A stretch of 64,000 bases of DNA, taken from the NCBI RefSeq assembly GCF_001421785.1, contig NZ_LMLB01000001.1, positions 2,172,281 to 2,236,280 on the forward strand. Reading direction: 5' to 3'. Below are positions 43,036 to 52,372 of the stretch, piece after piece. The notes under the pieces are model-generated. The model was given only the letters and a program-made list of their open reading frames with translations, did no database searches and was not told where the DNA came from. Both the position numbers and the translations under genes were made by a program. Each line of letters begins with the position of its first letter. Position 1 is the stretch's first letter. This DNA comes from Sphingomonas sp. Leaf33 (GTDB lineage Bacteria > Pseudomonadota > Alphaproteobacteria > Sphingomonadales > Sphingomonadaceae).

Positions 43036-44481
43036 CTGGGGCTGGCCGCCACGCTTGCCCTGACGGCGTGCGAAAAGCGACCCGACGACATTCCGGTCGA
43101 TGTCAGCGTCATCGGCGCTAACCGGCTGGCCGCCGATCCGCGCCGCGGCCCGATGCCCACCGGCGCCCGTGTCCTGCGCGATTCAGTGGCGCAAGGGCTG
43201 GTCCGCTTCGATGCGGCCGGCGGGATCGAACCGGGGCTGGCCGAACGCTGGATCGTCATTGACGACGGCCGCAGCATCATCTTCCGCCTGAAGGAGGCGA
43301 CGTGGAGCGACGGCCGCCCGGTCGTCGCCGACGACGTCGTCCGTCAGCTCAAGCGCGCGCTTGGCAGCGGGTCGCGCAACACGCTGCTCCCCTACCTCAC
43401 CGCGATCGACGAGATCGTCGCGATGACGCCGCAGGTCATCGAAGTCCGCCTGTCGCGCCCCCGCCCCGACCTGCTGAAGCTGTTCGCGCAGCCCGAACTC
43501 GGCATCACCGCGCCCGATGGCGGCGAGGGCAGCGGGCCGTTCCGCATCGCCGAGGCATCCGCGGCAAGCGTCCTGCTGCGCCCGATCGATGACCCGACCG
43601 AGGTCGCGGACGATCGCCCGGATGCACCCAAGCCGCAGGATCTGGTCCGGCTGCGTGCCGAACGTGCCTCCACTGCCATCCTGCGCTTCGCCCAGCGCCG
43701 ATCGGACTTGGTCGAAGGCGGGACCTTCCTCGACTGGCCGATGATCGACCTGAGCGATGTCGCGCCCGCCAACGTCCGGCTCGATCCCGCGGCCGGCCTG
43801 TTCGGCCTGCTGGTTGCACGCCGCGACGGGTTCCTCTCGACGCGCGACAATCGCTCCGCGATCGCCTTGGCGATCGACCGCGCGGCGCTGACCGCGGCGT
43901 TCTCGGACGGATGGGCACCGACCGACACCATCCTTCCCGAAGCGCTCGATTCCACATCGCCACCGGCGCAACCGGACTGGTCGAGCGTGCCCGACAGCGA
44001 GCGGCTGGCGATGGCGCAGGCGCGGGTCGTCACCTATCGCCGGACCAGTCCCGATCCGCTGGTCCTGCGCATCGCCCTGCCCGAAGGACCCGGCGCGACG
44101 CTGTTGTATGGCCAGATCGCCGCCGCCATCGCACGGCTGGGAATCACCACCGAACGTGTGGCTATCGACGATGCCACCGCACACTTGCGCCTGATCGACC
44201 GCGTCGCGCCCTACGACAGCGCGCGCTGGTATCTCCGCGCGGCGTGCCAACCCTGCGCGTTGCCGATCGCGCGGCTGATCGCCGAAATCCGGCTGGCGCC
44301 GGACGTGGCGACACGGGCGCGGATGCTGGCGCAGGCCGACTCGGCGCTGACCGCCGATGTCGCCTTCATCCCGCTCGCCCGGCCGCTGCGCTGGTCGCTG
44401 GTCGCGCCCCGACTGCGCCAGTGGACACCGAACGCCCGCGCGTTCCACCCGTTGAACCGGCTGCGCACCGATCCCAAGTGA
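43036..44481 (+). CDS. ABC-transporter peptide/solute-binding lipoprotein (family 5 type), start unclear
   Basis: The product of about 481 residues looks like an extracellular solute-binding protein of the peptide/nickel family: GLVRFDAAGGIEPGLAERWIVIDDGRSIIFRLKEATWSDGRPVVADDV near the start, GSGPFRIAEA, and DNRSAIALAIDRAAL. A lipobox (LALTAC) sits about 11 codons from the start. No ATG, GTG or TTG exists in frame between the tRNA-Leu CCA end (43030) and the lipobox; CTG 43036 is used as a nominal start, with ATT 43030 and ATC 43033 as alternatives. No permease genes are adjacent. It may be defective or use a non-standard start. Confidence 0.6.
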   Translation: MGLAATLALTACEKRPDDIPVDVSVIGANRLAADPRRGPMPTGARVLRDSVAQGLVRFDAAGGIEPGLAERWIVIDDGRSIIFRLKEATWSDGRPVVADDVVRQLKRALGSGSRNTLLPYLTAIDEIVAMTPQVIEVRLSRPRPDLLKLFAQPELGITAPDGGEGSGPFRIAEASAASVLLRPIDDPTEVADDRPDAPKPQDLVRLRAERASTAILRFAQRRSDLVEGGTFLDWPMIDLSDVAPANVRLDPAAGLFGLLVARRDGFLSTRDNRSAIALAIDRAALTAAFSDGWAPTDTILPEALDSTSPPAQPDWSSVPDSERLAMAQARVVTYRRTSPDPLVLRIALPEGPGATLLYGQIAAAIARLGITTERVAIDDATAHLRLIDRVAPYDSARWYLRAACQPCALPIARLIAEIRLAPDVATRARMLAQADSALTADVAFIPLARPLRWSLVAPRLRQWTPNARAFHPLNRLRTDPK

Positions 44482-44486
44482 AGGGC

Positions 44487-44900
44487 ATGACCCGCCCCAC
44501 CCCGATGACCGCCACACCCCGCCTGTCGCTCGGCACCGACATCGCCGCCGTGCGTACCCGGATCGAAGCAATGGAGCGGCTGCTGGAGCGCAGTTTCGTC
44601 GTGCCGGGCATCAACCGCCACGTCGGGCTCGACGCCATCCTGGGGCTGATCCCGGTCGCCGGCGATCTGGTCGCGACCGCGATGGGCGCGTGGATCGTGT
44701 GGGAAGCCCGCAATCTCGGTATGTCCAAGTGGCAACTCGCGCGGATGGCCGCGAACGTCGGCTTCGACACTGTGCTGGGCGCGGTGCCGCTGGTCGGCGA
44801 CGCGGCCGATTTCTTCTTCCGCTCGAACACCCGCAACTTGCGGATAATCCGCAAGCACCTCGACAAGCACCACCCCGCCGGCGCGACCCTGCAGGGATAG
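44487..44900 (+). CDS. DUF4112 family membrane protein
   Basis: The 137-residue product has the DUF4112 pattern: LERSFVVPGINRHVGLDAILGLIPVAGDLVATAMGAWIVWEARNLG, MAANVGFDTVLGAVPLVGDAADFFFRSNTRN. Two or three hydrophobic segments suggest membrane association. Function unknown. ATG 44487 lies six bases after the lipoprotein gene's stop and the two are probably cotranscribed. Confidence 0.9.
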   Translation: MTRPTPMTATPRLSLGTDIAAVRTRIEAMERLLERSFVVPGINRHVGLDAILGLIPVAGDLVATAMGAWIVWEARNLGMSKWQLARMAANVGFDTVLGAVPLVGDAADFFFRSNTRNLRIIRKHLDKHHPAGATLQG

Positions 44901-44912
44901 GCGCGCGTTCCG

Positions 44913-45629
44913 CTATCCGCGCCCGCCGCGCCAGATCCTGACCCGCTGCGACGGTTTTAGGCCGCCCTGGTGCGCGGGGCATGGCGCATAGGCGAAGCGC
45001 GTGTTGAGGCAGATCCACACTTCGTCCAGCCAGCCCTGCCGCGTCGCGGTGATCCGCATCATGTTTGCGGTCATGCCGCGGTTCGCGCGTGCGATCGCGG
45101 TGGCGAGCTGCCCCGCGGTCAGCCCCGGTCGACGCGACAGCGCCATCATGTCGGGATAGCGCACGCGTCCATAGAGCGCGGTCGCCCGACCGAAATACTC
45201 GCGCGGTGCCACGCCCATGCAGGTGCCGTGCTTGGCGTATTCGTGCTGGAGCAGCTGCGCCGATGGCGTCGCGCACAGGTTGCGGCGGATCTCGCCTGCA
45301 TCGAGGATCGGCGCCGACGTGCAATATTGCGGCCAATCCTTGCCCTTGCCGTCGGGCCACAGGCCGTGGAGCGTGAAGCCGAAGCGGTTGCCGCTGCCGC
45401 ACTGGAATTGCGAGGATGCCCGGTCGCCACTGTCGCGGCAATATTGCGGTGCCCAGGTGACGGCGAGCGTATAGCCGCCGATCGGCAGCACGCGGCGCGG
45501 CTGCTGCAAAGTCGGCAGGTCGGCGCGCGGCGCCTCGATCCGTTCGGGTACCCGACAGACATAGGCCTGGGCGGCAGCGACGCTGGGTGCGGCGACGGCG
45601 GCCAGCGTCAGCAGGATGCGCCCGATCAT
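44913..45629 (-). CDS. ribonuclease T2 family protein (periplasmic)
   Basis: An endoribonuclease that cleaves single-stranded RNA through a 2',3'-cyclic intermediate. The 238-residue product has a signal peptide (about residues 1-20), the first catalytic box FTLHGLWP (His88) and the second HEYAKHGTC (Glu130, His134). Eight or more cysteines fit the disulfides of the family. Its likely role is scavenging nucleotides from periplasmic RNA. It overlaps the membrane-protein gene upstream by four bases. Confidence 0.92.
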   Translation of the reverse strand: MIGRILLTLAAVAAPSVAAAQAYVCRVPERIEAPRADLPTLQQPRRVLPIGGYTLAVTWAPQYCRDSGDRASSQFQCGSGNRFGFTLHGLWPDGKGKDWPQYCTSAPILDAGEIRRNLCATPSAQLLQHEYAKHGTCMGVAPREYFGRATALYGRVRYPDMMALSRRPGLTAGQLATAIARANRGMTANMMRITATRQGWLDEVWICLNTRFAYAPCPAHQGGLKPSQRVRIWRGGRG

Positions 45630-46057
45630 TCGCCGATTTCCACACGCGTGGTCTCGCCGAACCAGCCCCTGGCGTCCGGGCGGAACAGCATCCCGGCGGC
45701 AGCGATGTAGAGCAGGTTCTGGAGGATGGCGACGACGCCGATCGCCGGAGCGGTGGCGCCGCTCAGCAGGCCCAGCACGACCATCACGAGCAGGATCGCC
45801 CCCCACAGCGCGCAGGCCGCGACGATCCACTTGGCGATCACGCTGCGTTTGCGCGCAACGAAATACCACAGCGCGAGCGCGACCGCCGCACGCAACGCGA
45901 TCGCGGCGTAGGACAGCATCGGACCACTGTCGCGACCGACGCTGTTGGCCAGCATCGTCGACTGCGCCGACCAACTCTGCCACGTCGACACCAGGCCGAG
46001 CAGGAACGCCACCAGATACAGAATCTCGAACTGCTGAATCGACTTCGGCCGGATCAT
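45626..46057 (-). CDS. four-helix membrane protein of unknown function
   Basis: The 143-residue product starts MIRPKSIQQFEILYLVAFLLGLV and has four predicted helices, ending LLYIAAAGMLFRPDARGWFGE. ATG 46057 has a GGGG-rich site upstream; the longer frame would need a TTG start. It is translationally coupled to the RNase T2 gene, but I see no reason to assign it a shared function. Confidence 0.75.
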   Translation of the reverse strand: MIRPKSIQQFEILYLVAFLLGLVSTWQSWSAQSTMLANSVGRDSGPMLSYAAIALRAAVALALWYFVARKRSVIAKWIVAACALWGAILLVMVVLGLLSGATAPAIGVVAILQNLLYIAAAGMLFRPDARGWFGETTRVEIGE

Positions 46058-46121
46058 CCCCGTCCCCTTCCCCAATTTCGCCGGTCAGCGTAGCGGATCG
46101 TTCCGGCGCCGCAATCCCGCT

Positions 46122-46964
46122 TCAGTCGAGGGGCGTGAAGTCCAGGCCGATGTCGGCCGCCGGTGCCGACTGGGTCAGCCGCCCGACGCTGACATAGGTC
46201 ACGCCGGTTTCCGCGATCGCGCGGATGGTGTCGAGCCGGACGCCCCCGGAGGCTTCGGTCGGCACGCGTCCACCGACCAGCGTCACTGCACCACGCAGGG
46301 TCGGCACGTCCATGTTGTCGAGCAAGAGGTGCGTCGCACCCGCGGCGATGGCGGGTTCGATCTGATCGACGCGATCGACCTCGACGATGATCCGCGCGAT
46401 GCCGGCTGCGACCGCGCGACCGACCGCCGCCCCGATCGACCCGGCGACCGCGACGTGGTTATCCTTGATCATCGCCGCGTCCCACAACCCCATCCGGTGG
46501 TTGGTCGCGCCGCCCATGCGGGTCGCGTACTTCTCCAGCACCCGCAGGCCCGGGATGGTTTTGCGCGTGTCGAGCAACGTCGCGCTGGTTCCGGCAATCT
46601 TGTCGACATACTGGCGCGTGAGGGTAGCGATGCCCGACAGATGCTGGGCGGTGTTGAGTGCCGACCGCTCGGCGGTCAGCATCCCGCGGGCGTTCCCCGA
46701 CAGCCGCATCAGGTCGGTGCCGGCGGACACCTGCGCGCCGTCCTCGACCAGGCGCTCGATCTGCACATCGGCATCGAGGCGACGGAAGAACGCCTCGGCG
46801 ATCTCCAGCCCCGCGACGGTGATCGCGTCGCGGCTGTCCATGACGCCTTCGAAGCGGGCGCCTTCGGGGATGACCGCGGTGGACGTGATATCGCCGGCAT
46901 CACTGAGGTCCTCGGCGAGGGTGGCGGCGACGAAGGCGTCGAGGTCGAAGTCGGGGATCGTCAC
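46122..46964 (-). CDS. nadC: nicotinate-nucleotide pyrophosphorylase NadC
   Basis: It makes nicotinate mononucleotide from quinolinate and PRPP. The 280-residue product has AEDLSDAGDITS at the N-terminus, ALNTAQHLSGIATLT, LDTRKTIPGLRVLEKYA, GGATNHRMGLWDAAMIKDNH and the C-terminal EASGGVRLDTIRAIAETGVTYVSVGRLT. GTG 46964 with GGAGG at eight bases is chosen; an in-frame start farther upstream lies inside a palindromic repeat. Confidence 0.96.
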   Translation of the reverse strand: MTIPDFDLDAFVAATLAEDLSDAGDITSTAVIPEGARFEGVMDSRDAITVAGLEIAEAFFRRLDADVQIERLVEDGAQVSAGTDLMRLSGNARGMLTAERSALNTAQHLSGIATLTRQYVDKIAGTSATLLDTRKTIPGLRVLEKYATRMGGATNHRMGLWDAAMIKDNHVAVAGSIGAAVGRAVAAGIARIIVEVDRVDQIEPAIAAGATHLLLDNMDVPTLRGAVTLVGGRVPTEASGGVRLDTIRAIAETGVTYVSVGRLTQSAPAADIGLDFTPLD

Positions 46965-46977
46965 AATGCTATCCTCC

Positions 46978-47071
46978 GTCATCCCCGCGCAGGCGGGGAT
47001 CAATAGTCGCTGAATGTGTGGCTGGAACCGATAGGTCAGCCAGAATTGATTCCCGCCTTTGCGGGGATGAC
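46978..47071. repeat. inverted-repeat element, family C, between nadC and nadA
   Basis: Left arm 46978-47004 (GTCATCCCCGCGCAGGCGGGG plus ATCAAT) and right arm 47045-47071 are reverse complements with three mismatches in 27. The 40-base centre is unrelated. Such GTCATCCCCGC units are frequent intergenic palindromes in sphingomonads. Confidence 0.75.
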
Positions 47072-47082
47072 GATTTGAGCGC

Positions 47083-48090
47083 TCAGTCCCCCTTCACCGC
47101 CGGACCCAGGTCGCCCTGCCCGACCGTCGCGCCGGCCATCGACAGCATCGCGTCCAGGCTCTTTTTGGCACGCAGCCGCAGCCCTTCCTCGATCTCGATC
47201 CTCGGTTCCAAGTCGCGTAGCGCGATGTAGAGCTTCTCCATCGTGTTCAGTGCCATGTACGGACAGATATTGCAGTTGCAGTTGCCGTCCGCGCCCGGCG
47301 CGCCGATGAAGGTTTTCTCCGGCACCGCCTTTTCCATCTGGTGGATGATGTGCGGTTCGGTCGCCACGATCAGCGTGTTGCCCGGAAAGGTCTTGGCAAA
47401 TTCCAGGATGCCGCTGGTCGAACCGACGTAGTCGGCGTGATCCAGAACGTGCGGCGGGCATTCCGGGTGCGCGGCGACGGGGGCGTCCGGATGCTGGGCC
47501 TTCAGCTTCAGCAACTCGGTCTCGCTGAATGCCTCGTGCACGATGCAGACGCCCGGCCATAGCAGCATTTCGCGTCCGGTCTTGCGGCTGAGGTAGCCGC
47601 CCAGATGCTTGTCGGGACCGAAGATGATCTTCTGGTCGGCCGGGATTTGCGCGAGAATTTTTTCCGCCGACGACGACGTGACGATGACGTCGCTCAGCGC
47701 CTTCACCTCGGTCGAGCAGTTTATGTATGTCAGCGCGATGTGATCGGGGTGTTCGGCGCGAAACGCGGCGAAGCGGTCGGGCGGGCAGCTGTCCTCCAGG
47801 CTGCACCCGGCGGCCAGATCGGGCAGCACGACGATCTTGTCCGGCGACAGGATCTTGGCGGTTTCGGCCATGAACTTGACGCCGCAAAACGCGATGACGT
47901 CGGCATCCGTTGCCGCGGCCTTGCGGCTCAGATCCAGACTGTCGCCGACGAAGTCCGCAATGTCCTGAATCTCGGGCTTCTGGTAATAATGCGCCAGGAT
48001 GACCGCGTTGCGCTCCTTGCGCAGCCGATCGATCTCTGCGCGGAGGTCCAGGCCCGTGAGCGAGCCGCCGATGCCGTTACGTGCGTCCAT
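47083..48090 (-). CDS. nadA: quinolinate synthase NadA
   Basis: This 4Fe-4S enzyme makes quinolinate from iminoaspartate and DHAP. The 335-residue product has [36 protein letters not shown] (first cluster cysteine), [18 protein letters not shown] and [17 protein letters not shown] near the end. ATG 48090 gives the normal N-terminus. nadC follows on the same strand, but nadB (L-aspartate oxidase) is not in the cluster. Confidence 0.96.
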   Translation of the reverse strand: MDARNGIGGSLTGLDLRAEIDRLRKERNAVILAHYYQKPEIQDIADFVGDSLDLSRKAAATDADVIAFCGVKFMAETAKILSPDKIVVLPDLAAGCSLEDSCPPDRFAAFRAEHPDHIALTYINCSTEVKALSDVIVTSSSAEKILAQIPADQKIIFGPDKHLGGYLSRKTGREMLLWPGVCIVHEAFSETELLKLKAQHPDAPVAAHPECPPHVLDHADYVGSTSGILEFAKTFPGNTLIVATEPHIIHQMEKAVPEKTFIGAPGADGNCNCNICPYMALNTMEKLYIALRDLEPRIEIEEGLRLRAKKSLDAMLSMAGATVGQGDLGPAVKGD

Positions 48091-48121
48091 GGCCGCCAGA
48101 TGGACGCATGGGGCACGCGGA

Positions 48122-48895
48122 TCAAGCCCAGGGCGGCTTTCCGAACGCCATCGGGGCGACATCGGCACCCGGCGTGCCCGCCGTCACCGCGCGGTAGATG
48201 GCGTCGCCCACAGGCGACCGCGCGATGACTTCGGCCAGGAACAACGTCGCCACGATCGCGCCGACACCCCACCACCATGCCGGATGTACTCGTCCGCGCT
48301 TGCGAAGATCATAGACGATCCCGGCCGCAGGGAAGATCAGCCCGGCGATCACCGCCGCCTGGAACGCGACCGGGATCATGAACGGCATCGGCAGCAACCG
48401 GCCGAATCCCGGCCCCAGCAGTGCCGCCATGCCACACATATGCAGCCGGCGATGCCAGTCGGATCGACGGCGCAGCACGATCGCCGCGATCGTCAGGCCG
48501 GCAAAGGTCAGGACGCCCACCGGATTGGCGATCAGGAAATACTGTGGCTCGAAGAAGAACGGCGTCCGCCCCGCCTGCACGCGCTCGGCGGTCAGCCAGG
48601 GGCCGAGCACGATCATCGGCACCATCCAGGCGGCCGCGAACCAGCCCAGCAGGCGATGCCACCGCATCGGCCCGACGGTCGCCAGCGCCGCCTGAAGCAG
48701 ATAGATCGTAACCCAGCCCATGAACACGATCGCGTGCGCATGGACCAGCGGCGGCACCGCGAAGCTGGATCGCCCCATCGCCAATTGGAAGGAAAAGCCG
48801 CCGTACACGACGGCGCACATCAAGATCGCGCTGATGAGGAAAAAACGATCGTCCGCGGACATCCTCCGCGCAGGTCGTTCAGCTACCGTGGCCAT
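48122..48895 (-). CDS. seven-helix membrane protein of unknown function
   Basis: The 257-residue product has about seven predicted helices ([64 protein letters not shown] and others) with histidines at helix ends ([28 protein letters not shown]) that could bind heme or metal. Such proteins are frequent in sphingomonads and caulobacters but unnamed. It lies just upstream of nadA on the same strand. Confidence 0.75.
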   Translation of the reverse strand: MATVAERPARRMSADDRFFLISAILMCAVVYGGFSFQLAMGRSSFAVPPLVHAHAIVFMGWVTIYLLQAALATVGPMRWHRLLGWFAAAWMVPMIVLGPWLTAERVQAGRTPFFFEPQYFLIANPVGVLTFAGLTIAAIVLRRRSDWHRRLHMCGMAALLGPGFGRLLPMPFMIPVAFQAAVIAGLIFPAAGIVYDLRKRGRVHPAWWWGVGAIVATLFLAEVIARSPVGDAIYRAVTAGTPGADVAPMAFGKPPWA

Positions 48896-48937
48896 GGATC
48901 ATCCCCCCGAATGACTGACGAGGGGAAGGTATCACGA

Positions 48938-49648
48938 TCAGCGCGCGTTGCCCAATACCTGCTCGACCGTCCGCGTGCGGTCCCAGTCCTGGGCACCGAC
49001 ACGCTCATGGGGAAACGTCACCACGATCCGCGGATCGGCGACGCCGGCTGCCTCCAGGGGGCCGGTCAGCAATTGCGCCAGTGCGCGGCGGGCGTTGTCG
49101 CGGGCCTGGGCGATGCGTTCGGGCTTCTTCGCCTCCGCCTCGGCCGATGCCTGGGCGGCGGCGGACACGCGCTGGTCGAGCTTGTCCATCGCCCCGCGCG
49201 TCACGAACAGGCCGCGCGTCTCGCTGAGCGTCCGGCGCGCCTCATCGACGTTCACCGCACCCAGCGTGATGTCGGGCGCGTCGATCACCAGCGTGCGCGT
49301 GTCGGGATCGTAGCGATAATCGCGCTCGCGCAGGCGCGACACGTCGACAAAATAATCGACCGAGAACGGCGCTTTCACCACCCGGTCGCTGGTCAGGACC
49401 CCGGCCAGCCGCGTATCGGATGCAGTCGCCTGGACGTTGCCGCTCAGCGCCCCGACCTTCAGGCTCGACGCAGGGGTAAAGGTCGCGCGAACGACCTTCG
49501 TCACGGCACTGCCGTCGTCCTTGCGCTCGACGACATAGCTGTCGGACACCCGGTCGTAGAGTGCCTTGCCGACGAACGCCGCAACGATCATCAAGGCCAG
49601 CGCAAGCACGGCCCCGATCAATTGCTTCGGGCTCAGGCGATCGCCCAT
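48938..49648 (-). CDS. DUF4230 family protein
   Basis: The 236-residue product has one N-terminal membrane helix (LIGAVLALALMIVAAFVGKAL) and an extracytoplasmic domain with KAPFSVDYFVDVSRLRERDYRYDPDTRTLVIDAPDITLGAVNV, which matches DUF4230, then a helical C-terminal part rich in Ala, Glu and Arg. Function unknown. Its start overlaps the stop of the hydrolase gene upstream by 16 bases. Confidence 0.82.
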   Translation of the reverse strand: MGDRLSPKQLIGAVLALALMIVAAFVGKALYDRVSDSYVVERKDDGSAVTKVVRATFTPASSLKVGALSGNVQATASDTRLAGVLTSDRVVKAPFSVDYFVDVSRLRERDYRYDPDTRTLVIDAPDITLGAVNVDEARRTLSETRGLFVTRGAMDKLDQRVSAAAQASAEAEAKKPERIAQARDNARRALAQLLTGPLEAAGVADPRIVVTFPHERVGAQDWDRTRTVEQVLGNAR

Positions 49649-50484
49649 CGGCCGCCCTCCTTGCCGGTCACGAGCCCGCGGCGGCGCAGGTCGAACAGAT
49701 GCGCGAGCACCGATCGCTCGGCGGCCGGATGCAAGCGCGGATCGATGCCCGAATACATCGCCTGAACCATCGCGACCGTGTCGCTCGGCGCACGCCCCAG
49801 CAGCCGCAGGATCGCGCCCTCGCGGCTCTTGCGGTGGCCCATCATCCCGCGGACCAGCCGCTGCGGGTTCGTCACCGGATCGCCGTGGCCGGGGTAGTAG
49901 ATCCGATCGTCGCGACCGAGCAGTTTGTCGAGGCTCGCCATGTAATCGCCCATGTCGCCATCGGGCGGCGAGACGATGCTGGTCGACCAGCCCATCACAT
50001 GATCGCCGCTGAACAGCGCCTTCGTTTCAGCCAGCGCGAAGCAGAGGTGGTTGGAAGTGTGGCCCGGCGTCGCAACCGCGCGAAGCGTCCAGCCGTCGCC
50101 CGACACATCCTCTCCGTCCGCCAGCACGCGGTCGGGGACATAGTCGTGGTCGAACGACGCATCCGCGCGCGGGGCGCCGTCGTCGGCAAGCGCCAGCGGC
50201 GCGCAGCCGACGATCGGCGCACCGGTCGCCGCCTTCAGGTCGCGCGCAAGCGGGCTGTGGTCGCGGTGGGTGTGGGTGACCAGGATCGCCCGGAGCGGTC
50301 GCGCACCGATCGCGGCCAGCAGCGACGCCAGGTGCTCGCCGTCGCCCGCCGAGCCGGGGTCGATCACAGCGACGTCGGTCGTGCCGACGATGTAGCTCTG
50401 CGTGCCGTCCTTGGTGAACGCCGATGGATTGTTCGCGGTCAGGCGCACGATGCCGGATTCGAGCTCGTCGGGCGCTGCGGTCAT
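49633..50484 (-). CDS. metallo-beta-lactamase-fold hydrolase (LACTB2-like)
   Basis: The 283-residue product has the dinuclear metal motif THTHRDHSP (HxHxDH), then ATPGHTSNHLCF, SGDHVMGWSTSIVSPPDGDMGDYMASL and YPGHGDPV. A C-terminal winged-helix-like region (HRKSREGAILRLLG, LAHLFDLRRRGLV) is as in LACTB2/endoribonuclease-type members. Substrate unknown; a thioesterase, glyoxalase or RNase role are all possible. Confidence 0.88.
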   Translation of the reverse strand: MTAAPDELESGIVRLTANNPSAFTKDGTQSYIVGTTDVAVIDPGSAGDGEHLASLLAAIGARPLRAILVTHTHRDHSPLARDLKAATGAPIVGCAPLALADDGAPRADASFDHDYVPDRVLADGEDVSGDGWTLRAVATPGHTSNHLCFALAETKALFSGDHVMGWSTSIVSPPDGDMGDYMASLDKLLGRDDRIYYPGHGDPVTNPQRLVRGMMGHRKSREGAILRLLGRAPSDTVAMVQAMYSGIDPRLHPAAERSVLAHLFDLRRRGLVTGKEGGRWAIA

Positions 50485-50553
50485 GCCGGTGCAGATGGCG
50501 GTTGCCGGCGGTCGGGGCAAGCTCTGGCAATCGGCGCGATGCGTAATGGATGC

Positions 50554-50588
50554 GAAAACGGGGCCGACGTACGCGATACGCCGGCCCC
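50554..50588 (-). terminator. probable terminator after the M56 peptidase gene
   Basis: CGGGGCCGACGT (50558-50569) and ACGCCGGCCCCG (50577-50588) pair with one wobble. On the minus strand four T bases follow the stem, about 95 bases after the M56 stop codon. Confidence 0.6.
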
Positions 50589-50683
50589 GCCCTGTCCGCG
50601 TAGCTACCGCCGGGAGCAACCCTCCCAAGCTGCGTGTCCCGATCAGGGGCCTGATCCAGCCCGACGGCAGCGTGTGCTCGCGG

Positions 50684-52372
50684 TCAGTCCTTCTTGGCGT
50701 CGAGTTCGCGGATCGCGTCGTTGATTCCGTCGAGCGCCTTGGCCTTCGCATCGGGGGACATCGACGCGTTACCTTCGATAGTGCGCTTCGCCATCTGCAG
50801 ACTGGCGAGTGCCGACGCCTCGGCCGAGCGCTGGATGAAGAGCGTATTGCCGTGGATGCGCATCGCCTCGCCATTGGCGCGCATCGCGGCACGGTTGGCC
50901 GCCATCGCCTCGCGCTGCGCCTTCATCGCGCCGCTCTGGGCGACGCTGGCCATGCGCTCGATCCGATTGGTGCAGATGATCGTGACCTGCTTGTCGCCGT
51001 CCTTGCGGTTGATGACGGTCGAGCCCGGCCCTTCGCCGTCGCTACAATTGCGCGAGGTGACCTGAGGCATATTCTTCAGCTCGGCGCGCATCCGTTCCAT
51101 CTGCGCGCGCATCTCGGGCGGCATGTCGCCGTCCTTGCCGGTCCACACGAACGGCTTGCCGTCCTTGGTGCGGATCGTGAAAACGCCCCGCGGTTCGCCA
51201 CGATCGGCGAGCAGCGACGCGTCGTCACCCTCGCCGCTATATTCGCGCACGGCGCCGTCCTTGTCGCGGGTCACGATGTGGACACGCTTCCTGCTCGTCC
51301 CGTCGAGCTTTTCCGGCGGCAGCGGCGGCGTCGGCAGAGCCTGCGGTGCGGGTGACGTCTGGGAAGCGGCCTGGGTCGGCAGTGCCGGCAGCGGCGGCAG
51401 TTCGATGCTGGCGAGGTCGACGCCGGTCGCATCCTCCACCTTCGTGCGCACCGTCTCGGTCGCGTGCGTACCCGATGCGGTCATCGCCATCCCCGTCAGC
51501 AGGATCGCGCCGATCGCGCTGCCCCCGGCCAGCCGCTTGCGGGCAGTGATCTTCTCGTGCCTGGTCAACATCTTCAACCTCCCTTTGAGTTCGTTGATCG
51601 TGTGCAGGTGGCAGGCGGCCGATACCGCTCCGCCATGCGCGGACTTGACGATGGCGCGGCCATAGGCGGCGCGCAGTTCGCGGGCGCGACCGGCGAGGAC
51701 GAGCGCGTCGCACGCCATTTCCTGGTCGGCGCGAAAGGCGCGGAACGCCCGCCAGGCGACCGGATTGAACCAGTGGAGCGCCAGCATGGCGAGCGCGACC
51801 CAGTTGGCGATCAGGTCGCCGCGGGCGTGATGGCCCAGCTCGTGCGCCAGGGCGAGGTCGCGCTCCAGCGGGTCGTAGCGTTCGGCGAAATCACGCGGGA
51901 AGGCGACGAACTTGCGCAACACCCCGAACGCGAGCGGGCCCGCAGCAGCGTCGGTTTCGATCACACGGACGTTGCCTGCCGCGACGATTGCGCTGCGGCG
52001 CGCGGTTCGCTGCACGCGGGCACAAAACCGGCTGTGCGCGATCAGGTGGTAGAGTGCGAAGCCGATCGCACCGGCGATCCACAGACCGAGCATCACTGTC
52101 GGCCAGCCGATCCCGCTCGCCGGTTCCGCCGGCAACGTCGCCACGGGCGTACCGAGATAGAGGATGATATCCTCCGGCACCGGCATCGTCGGCAACGCAC
52201 TGCCGCGCCAGGCTTCGGGCAGTGGCGGCAGGATCATGCGCAAAACGGGGATCGCCCACAGCGCATAAGCCACTTGCGGACCGACGCTGCGGCGCACAGG
52301 TGTGCGGATTGCGAGAACCAGCACCATCAGGAGCGTTGTCGCGACCAGCGTCTCCACGGCCCAGACGATCAC
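50684..52372 (-). CDS. M56 family (BlaR1/MecR1-like) membrane metallopeptidase
   Basis: The 562-residue product has four membrane segments, with the zinc motif HELGHHARGD and downstream DQEMACDALVL, as in BlaR1/MecR1. Those sensors degrade their BlaI partner on signal. The C-terminal 270 residues are not a penicillin-binding domain: they contain a Pro-rich linker, a short beta-rich stretch and long Ala/Met/Arg helices (MERMRAELKNM; REAMAANRAAMRANGEAMRIHG). The signal is therefore unlikely to be a beta-lactam. GTG 52372 overlaps the blaI-like stop. Confidence 0.9.
   Translation of the reverse strand: MIVWAVETLVATTLLMVLVLAIRTPVRRSVGPQVAYALWAIPVLRMILPPLPEAWRGSALPTMPVPEDIILYLGTPVATLPAEPASGIGWPTVMLGLWIAGAIGFALYHLIAHSRFCARVQRTARRSAIVAAGNVRVIETDAAAGPLAFGVLRKFVAFPRDFAERYDPLERDLALAHELGHHARGDLIANWVALAMLALHWFNPVAWRAFRAFRADQEMACDALVLAGRARELRAAYGRAIVKSAHGGAVSAACHLHTINELKGRLKMLTRHEKITARKRLAGGSAIGAILLTGMAMTASGTHATETVRTKVEDATGVDLASIELPPLPALPTQAASQTSPAPQALPTPPLPPEKLDGTSRKRVHIVTRDKDGAVREYSGEGDDASLLADRGEPRGVFTIRTKDGKPFVWTGKDGDMPPEMRAQMERMRAELKNMPQVTSRNCSDGEGPGSTVINRKDGDKQVTIICTNRIERMASVAQSGAMKAQREAMAANRAAMRANGEAMRIHGNTLFIQRSAEASALASLQMAKRTIEGNASMSPDAKAKALDGINDAIRELDAKKD

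Noticed and set aside
42730..44481. One long open frame from 42730 through tRNA-Leu into the lipoprotein
   Set aside because: It would translate the tandem repeat and the whole tRNA. The tRNA is complete with CCA, so the real gene must begin after or at its end.
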